Source: Methylomicrobium sp035916875 | Lineage (GTDB): Bacteria > Pseudomonadota > Gammaproteobacteria > Methylococcales > Methylomonadaceae | Assembly: GCF_035916875.1 (NCBI RefSeq) | Contig: NZ_JAXUHN010000092.1 | Span: 1-64,000 of the forward strand | Direction: 5' to 3' | DNA: 64,000 bases | In this document: piece by piece, positions 60,372 through 64,000 of the stretch | Numbering within the stretch: the stretch's first letter is position 1 | Layout of the letters: each line of letters begins with the position of its first letter | Translations under genes and position numbers: made by a program | Notes under the pieces: model-generated | What the model was told of the DNA's origin: nothing | Databases searched by the model: none | Seen by the model: the letters and a program-made list of their open reading frames with translations, nothing else

Positions 60372-61787
60372 ATGAAACACATTATAACGACTTTGGCTTT
60401 TTTTACCCTGCTGGGCTTTGCCGGGCTTTCGGCAGCAGAAACCGTAATCGCGGCGGTCGAAACGCAGACTCTTGCGGATCCGGTTAAACCCGTGACGGTT
60501 GAAATCCCCGCCGCGGCCCCGGCAGCCAGCTCAGAAACAACGGCCGGCGCCCAGCCCACGACCGATAAGGGCGATACGGCCTGGATGATGGTTTCGACCG
60601 TGCTGGTCGTCATGATGGTGGTGCCGGGCCTGGGCCTGTTTTACGGCGGCTTGGTGCGCAGCAAGAATATGCTGTCGGTGCTGATGCAGGTGATGGTGGT
60701 GTTTTCGCTGATTTGCGTACTGTGGGGGATTTACGGTTATAGTCTCGCGTTTGGCGGCGAGGGCCTGATCATCGGTGGCTTCGACAAAGTGTTCCTGAAA
60801 GGCATCACTACGGCTTCGCTGGCCGATACGTTTACCGACAATGTGAAGATTCCCGAATTTATCTTCGTTGCCTTCCAGTCGACCTTCGCCGGAATTACCT
60901 GCGCGCTGATTATCGGCTCGTTTGCCGAGCGTATCAAATTCAGCGCGGTGCTGATTTTCTGCGCGATCTGGTTTACCTTCAGCTATGTGCCGATCGCGCA
61001 CATGGTCTGGGGCGCCGGCGGTTATCTGCTGGGCAAGGGCGCGCTGGATTTTGCGGGCGGCACCGTGGTGCACATCAATGCGGCGATGGCCGGCCTCGTC
61101 GGCGCTTTTCTGGTCGGCAAGCGCATCGGCTACGGTAAGGAATACATGGCGCCGCACAGCCTGACGTTGACGATGGTCGGCGCTTCGCTGCTGTGGGTGG
61201 GCTGGTTTGGATTCAATGCCGGTTCTAATCTCGAATCCAACGGCGGCGCGACCCTCGCCTTCATCAACACCCTATTGGCCACCTCCGGGGCGGTGTTGTC
61301 CTGGTCCGCCGGCGAAGCGGTGATCAAGGGCAAGGCTTCGATGTTGGGTGCGGCCTCCGGCGCCGTAGCCGGTCTGGTTGCGATCACGCCGGCTTGCGGC
61401 TCGGTCGGACCGATGGGCGGAATCATCATCGGTCTGAGCGCGGGTCTTCTTTGCTTGTGGGGCGTCAACGGGCTCAAGCACCTGCTTGGCGCCGACGACT
61501 CGCTCGATGTGTTCGGGGTGCATGGCGTCGGCGGTATTTTGGGTGCGCTGTTGACCGGCGTGTTTACCTCTCCCGCTCTCGGCGGCACGGGCGCAGAGGA
61601 TTTTTCGATCGCCAAGCAGTTGCTGGTCCAGGCTGAAGGCGTCGCGATTACGATCGTGTGGTCGGGCGTCGTCTCTTTCGTTGCCTACAAGTTCGTCAAT
61701 ATGCTGGTCGGTCTCAGAGTCAGCGAAGAATCCGAGCGTGTGGGTCTGGATGTATCGAGCCACGGTGAAACGGCATACCATATATAA
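60372..61787 (+). CDS. amtB: Ammonium transporter AmtB, copy 1
   Basis: A 471-residue channel-like ammonium transporter with about 11 membrane helices. A cleavable signal (ending GLSAA) and an unusually long Ala/Pro/Thr-rich periplasmic stretch (about residues 25-70) come first. The pore histidines lie in PIAHMVWGAGG and VFGVHGVGGILGALL, and the gate Phe in WVGWFGFNAGS. AAGGACGG precedes ATG 60372; the longer frame overlaps glnK1. GlnK1 should bind its cytoplasmic face. Confidence 0.95.
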   Translation: MKHIITTLAFFTLLGFAGLSAAETVIAAVETQTLADPVKPVTVEIPAAAPAASSETTAGAQPTTDKGDTAWMMVSTVLVVMMVVPGLGLFYGGLVRSKNMLSVLMQVMVVFSLICVLWGIYGYSLAFGGEGLIIGGFDKVFLKGITTASLADTFTDNVKIPEFIFVAFQSTFAGITCALIIGSFAERIKFSAVLIFCAIWFTFSYVPIAHMVWGAGGYLLGKGALDFAGGTVVHINAAMAGLVGAFLVGKRIGYGKEYMAPHSLTLTMVGASLLWVGWFGFNAGSNLESNGGATLAFINTLLATSGAVLSWSAGEAVIKGKASMLGAASGAVAGLVAITPACGSVGPMGGIIIGLSAGLLCLWGVNGLKHLLGADDSLDVFGVHGVGGILGALLTGVFTSPALGGTGAEDFSIAKQLLVQAEGVAITIVWSGVVSFVAYKFVNMLVGLRVSEESERVGLDVSSHGETAYHI

Positions 61788-61805
61788 GGTATAGAAGAGT
61801 TACTT

Positions 61806-61865
61806 TCACAAGCCGGCCAACCGGATGGTGCGATCCCATTGGTTGGCCAGCGTGCGATTTTTTTC
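61806..61865 (+). terminator. Hairpin after amtB1
   Basis: GGCCAACC and GGTTGGCC stems are followed after some bases by a T-run (CGATTTTTTTC). Termination may be partial, allowing read-through into glnK2. Confidence 0.55.
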
Positions 61866-62076
61866 AACAGGTGAATGATATTTGCCGGGTAGTGATTCAC
61901 GAAATGATACGTATGGCTTCAGGTTTAGGGGCTCGAAATGGCGATCCCGTTTTTTTGTTAGCCCTTTGCATGAGGCTGTTTTGTATTCATGCGGGAATTG
62001 TAAATCGATAGAGATTGTGTATGATTGCAGGATTTACGAGTCATTTTTTTTTCGTTACTTGCGGCAGAGAGACATT

Positions 62077-62415
62077 ATGAAATTAATAACAGCAATAATA
62101 AAACCATTCAAACTGGATGATGTCAGGGAGGCCTTGTCCGAGATCGGGGTTGCCGGCGTTACCGCGACCGAGGTAAAAGGTTTTGGCCGCCAAAAAGGCC
62201 ATACCGAACTGTATCGGGGCGCGGAATATGTGGTCGATTTTTTGCCGAAGGTCAAGCTCGAAATTGCAGTTTCCGACGATATTCTGGACAAGGCGGTCGA
62301 AACGATCGTGAAGGCCGCAAATACCGGCAAGATTGGTGACGGTAAGATTTTTGTGACCAATCTTGAACAAATCATCCGAATAAGGACGGGTGAAACTGGC
62401 GAAGACGCCATTTAA
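62077..62415 (+). CDS. PII signalling protein GlnK, copy 2
   Basis: A 112-residue PII protein very similar to copy 1 (MKLITAIIKPFKLDDVREAL; TELYRGAEYVVDFLPK with Tyr51). It differs mainly in the segment VKLEIAVSDDILDKAVETIV. I start at ATG 62077 with AGAGAG upstream; the longer frame adds non-family residues. No sigma-54 site was found in the 289 bp before it, so it may depend on read-through from amtB1 or an unseen promoter. Followed by amtB2 after 26 bp. Confidence 0.95.
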   Translation: MKLITAIIKPFKLDDVREALSEIGVAGVTATEVKGFGRQKGHTELYRGAEYVVDFLPKVKLEIAVSDDILDKAVETIVKAANTGKIGDGKIFVTNLEQIIRIRTGETGEDAI

Positions 62416-62441
62416 TTAAAATTAAGAATATAGAGACCATC

Positions 62442-63725
62442 ATGCCATCCAAACGATTTTTTTTTAGCCTGTTGCTCTTGCCTTTCGCGGCAGAGGCAGA
62501 CACCGTCAATCAAGCCAATACTGCTTGGATGTTAACTTCGACCGGTCTGGTCCTGTTTATGACGCTGCCGGGCTTGTCGTTGTTTTACGGAGGCTTGGTA
62601 CGCAGCAAAAACGTGCTGTCGGTGTTGATGCAGTGTTTTGCGATTACCTGTCTGGTGTCGATTTTGTGGCTTGCCGGCGTCTATAGCCTGATCTTCGTCG
62701 ATGGCGGCGACTGGCAGAAACTGATCGGTGGATTTTCGAAAGCGTTTTTGCCTAGTATCGGCACCGCCTCGCAGGTCGGCGATTTGCCCGAAGCCGTTTA
62801 TTTTATGTTTCAGATGACCTTTGCGATCATCACTCCGGCGCTGATCGTCGGCAGTTTCGCAGAACGGATGAAATTCTCCGCAATGCTTTGGTTCAGCGGG
62901 CTGTGGCTCTGTCTGGTTTATGTGCCGGTATGCCACTGGATCTGGGGCGGCGGTTGGCTGGCCGATTTGGGTGTGCTGGATTTCGCGGGCGGCATAGTGA
63001 TTCATGTAAACGCGGGTATCGCGTCTTTGGTTGCGGCGTTAGTGATAGGCCGTAGAAAAGGGTTTCCAACCACGCCGATGCCGCCGCACAATATGACCAT
63101 GGCGGTGACCGGAGCGGGCATGCTTTGGGTCGGCTGGTTCGGTTTTAATGGCGGCAGCGCACTGACCGCTGATGGACGCGCAGGGATGGCGCTGTTGGCG
63201 ACCCATATTGGCGCGGCAGCCGGCGCATTGACCTGGATGGTGATTGAATGGCTCCGTTTCGGTAAGCCGAGCGTGTTGGGTATCGTGACCGGCATGGTTG
63301 CGGGTCTTGGCACGATCACGCCGGCTTCGGGTTATGTTGGGCCGATCGGGGCGTTGGCGATCGGCGTAGTGGCCGGCGCGATTTGTTTCTTTGCGACACA
63401 ATATGTCAAGCGCACGTTGAAGATCGACGATTCGCTGGATGTCTTTCCGGTGCATGGCGTCGGCGGCGTCACCGGTTCGTTGTTGACCGGCGTTTTTGCT
63501 TCGAGCAGCTTGGGTGGTTTGGGGTTGGCCGAAGGCGCGACGATCGGCAGTCAAGTTGGCGTACAGGCGTTGGCGATTGTGGTCACAGCAGCCTGGAGCG
63601 CATTTTTCAGTTTTGTGATGTTGAAGTTGATAGACAAGTTTGTCGGTCTGCGCGTAACCGCCGATGAAGAAGTACAGGGATTGGATCAGGTCCTGCACGA
63701 AGAAACCGGCTACGTCAACTTATAG
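62442..63725 (+). CDS. Ammonium transporter AmtB, copy 2
   Basis: A 427-residue AmtB with a short signal-like start (FFFSLLLLPFAAEA) and the usual 11 helices. The pore histidines are in PVCHWIWGGGW and VFPVHGVGGVTGSLL, and the gate Phe is in WVGWFGFNGGS. It lacks the long N-terminal extension of copy 1 and has a different C-terminal tail (ADEEVQGLDQVLHEETGYVN), so the two paralogues have diverged beyond simple duplication. Paired with its own glnK. Confidence 0.95.
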   Translation: MPSKRFFFSLLLLPFAAEADTVNQANTAWMLTSTGLVLFMTLPGLSLFYGGLVRSKNVLSVLMQCFAITCLVSILWLAGVYSLIFVDGGDWQKLIGGFSKAFLPSIGTASQVGDLPEAVYFMFQMTFAIITPALIVGSFAERMKFSAMLWFSGLWLCLVYVPVCHWIWGGGWLADLGVLDFAGGIVIHVNAGIASLVAALVIGRRKGFPTTPMPPHNMTMAVTGAGMLWVGWFGFNGGSALTADGRAGMALLATHIGAAAGALTWMVIEWLRFGKPSVLGIVTGMVAGLGTITPASGYVGPIGALAIGVVAGAICFFATQYVKRTLKIDDSLDVFPVHGVGGVTGSLLTGVFASSSLGGLGLAEGATIGSQVGVQALAIVVTAAWSAFFSFVMLKLIDKFVGLRVTADEEVQGLDQVLHEETGYVNL

Positions 63726-63748
63726 GCCTGGCTGCATTTCGGCAACAT

Positions 63749-63779
63749 AAAAAGGCGACTTCCAAGTCGCCTTTTTTAT
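63749..63779 (+). terminator. amtB2 terminator
   Basis: AAAAGGCGACTT and AAGTCGCCTTTT stem followed by a T-run. Confidence 0.9.
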
Positions 63780-63823
63780 TGGGAAGCGTTATGCTAAAAC
63801 GTGTGAGTGGCTCAAGGAATCTT

Positions 63824-64000
63824 ATGAAGGCTCGAACGCTATTGATCAAAGTTTTGAAAGGATTTGGCGTGGCAGGATGCATGCTGCTTTTTTATGCGCT
63901 GGCCGGCTTTTATGGTCTGCCTTATCTCGTGAAGTCGAGGGCGCCGGCTATGCTCAAGGAACTGACAGGCCGGCAGGCGGCGATCGGGACGTTCGAGTTG
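63824..64000 (+). CDS. DUF748 (AsmA-like) family protein, 5' end only
   Basis: The frame is open to the window edge. It has a membrane anchor (VLKGFGVAGCMLLFYALAGF) followed by YGLPYLVKSRAPAMLKELTG and RQAAIGTFEL, the start of DUF748 proteins. These large inner-membrane-anchored envelope proteins are thought to bridge or move lipids. AAGGAA lies 4 bases before ATG 63824; an in-frame ATG at 63791 is possible but sits almost on the preceding terminator. Confidence 0.75.
   Translation, partial: MKARTLLIKVLKGFGVAGCMLLFYALAGFYGLPYLVKSRAPAMLKELTGRQAAIGTFEL

Noticed and set aside
61882..62076. N-terminal extension of GlnK copy 2
   Set aside because: The PII family starts at MKLITAI, and the upstream codons look non-coding.

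Overview
The window is chromosomal DNA from a gammaproteobacterium. Supporting features are RF3, RapA, the ffh/ypjD-type neighbourhood, the dnaB-alr pair, ntrBC-glnA and a full-length adenylylatable glutamine synthetase. Two tandem glnK-amtB pairs, a BBP2-type outer-membrane porin and several families of short palindromic repeats would suit a Methylococcales-type methylotroph. That finer placement is inference, because no methane or methanol oxidation gene is present. No tRNA, rRNA or CRISPR array was seen.

Layout. 1-1.9 kb is a small accessory island on the minus strand: an endonuclease/exonuclease/phosphatase fragment, a repeat element, a DUF2442/DUF4160 pair and a Phd-VapC toxin-antitoxin pair. 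2-16 kb is housekeeping: prfC, a GT4 glycosyltransferase with an MFS sugar-type transporter, cvfB, rapA, two secreted glycine-zipper proteins (the first behind a coupled 23-codon leader ORF), a DUF3313 lipoprotein, an MBL-fold protein, a CcsA/YpjD membrane protein and ffh. 16-25.5 kb is lipid metabolism on the minus strand: fadE, a fadA/fadB-like operon in which the fused enzyme has its dehydrogenase half first, and mlaA followed by an acyltransferase-alpha/beta-hydrolase fusion. 25.8-28.5 kb is a large acyl-CoA synthetase/GNAT enzyme, followed by a ureG remnant.

29-35 kb is the heat-shock operon hrcA-grpE-dnaK-dnaJ-dapB with a CIRCE operator in front. An inserted repeat element sits between dnaK and dnaJ, and a decayed IS200/IS605 element lies upstream. 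35.5-45.6 kb carries a rhodanese lipoprotein, small hypotheticals, the nadK-recN-agmatine deiminase operon, dnaB-alr-class V aminotransferase, and ssb. 45.7-53.4 kb is a complete type I restriction-modification locus (hsdM, hsdS, hsdR). It is split by two palindromic elements and an oppositely oriented antitoxin/PIN-toxin pair.

53.5-63.7 kb is a nitrogen-control region: ntrC, ntrB and glnA on the minus strand; then a porin, glnK1-amtB1 and glnK2-amtB2 on the plus strand. Two NtrC-type sites lie between glnA and the porin, and a near-consensus sigma-54 promoter precedes the porin. A second near-consensus sigma-54 promoter precedes glnK1. Together these suggest that an outer-membrane porin belongs to the nitrogen-starvation regulon along with ammonium transport and assimilation. 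The window ends inside a DUF748 (AsmA-like) gene.

The strongest candidates for something not routinely described are the NtrC/sigma-54 porin, the acyltransferase-hydrolase fusion next to mlaA, the leader ORF coupled to the glycine-zipper gene, and the palindromic elements shared by the two toxin-antitoxin islands.
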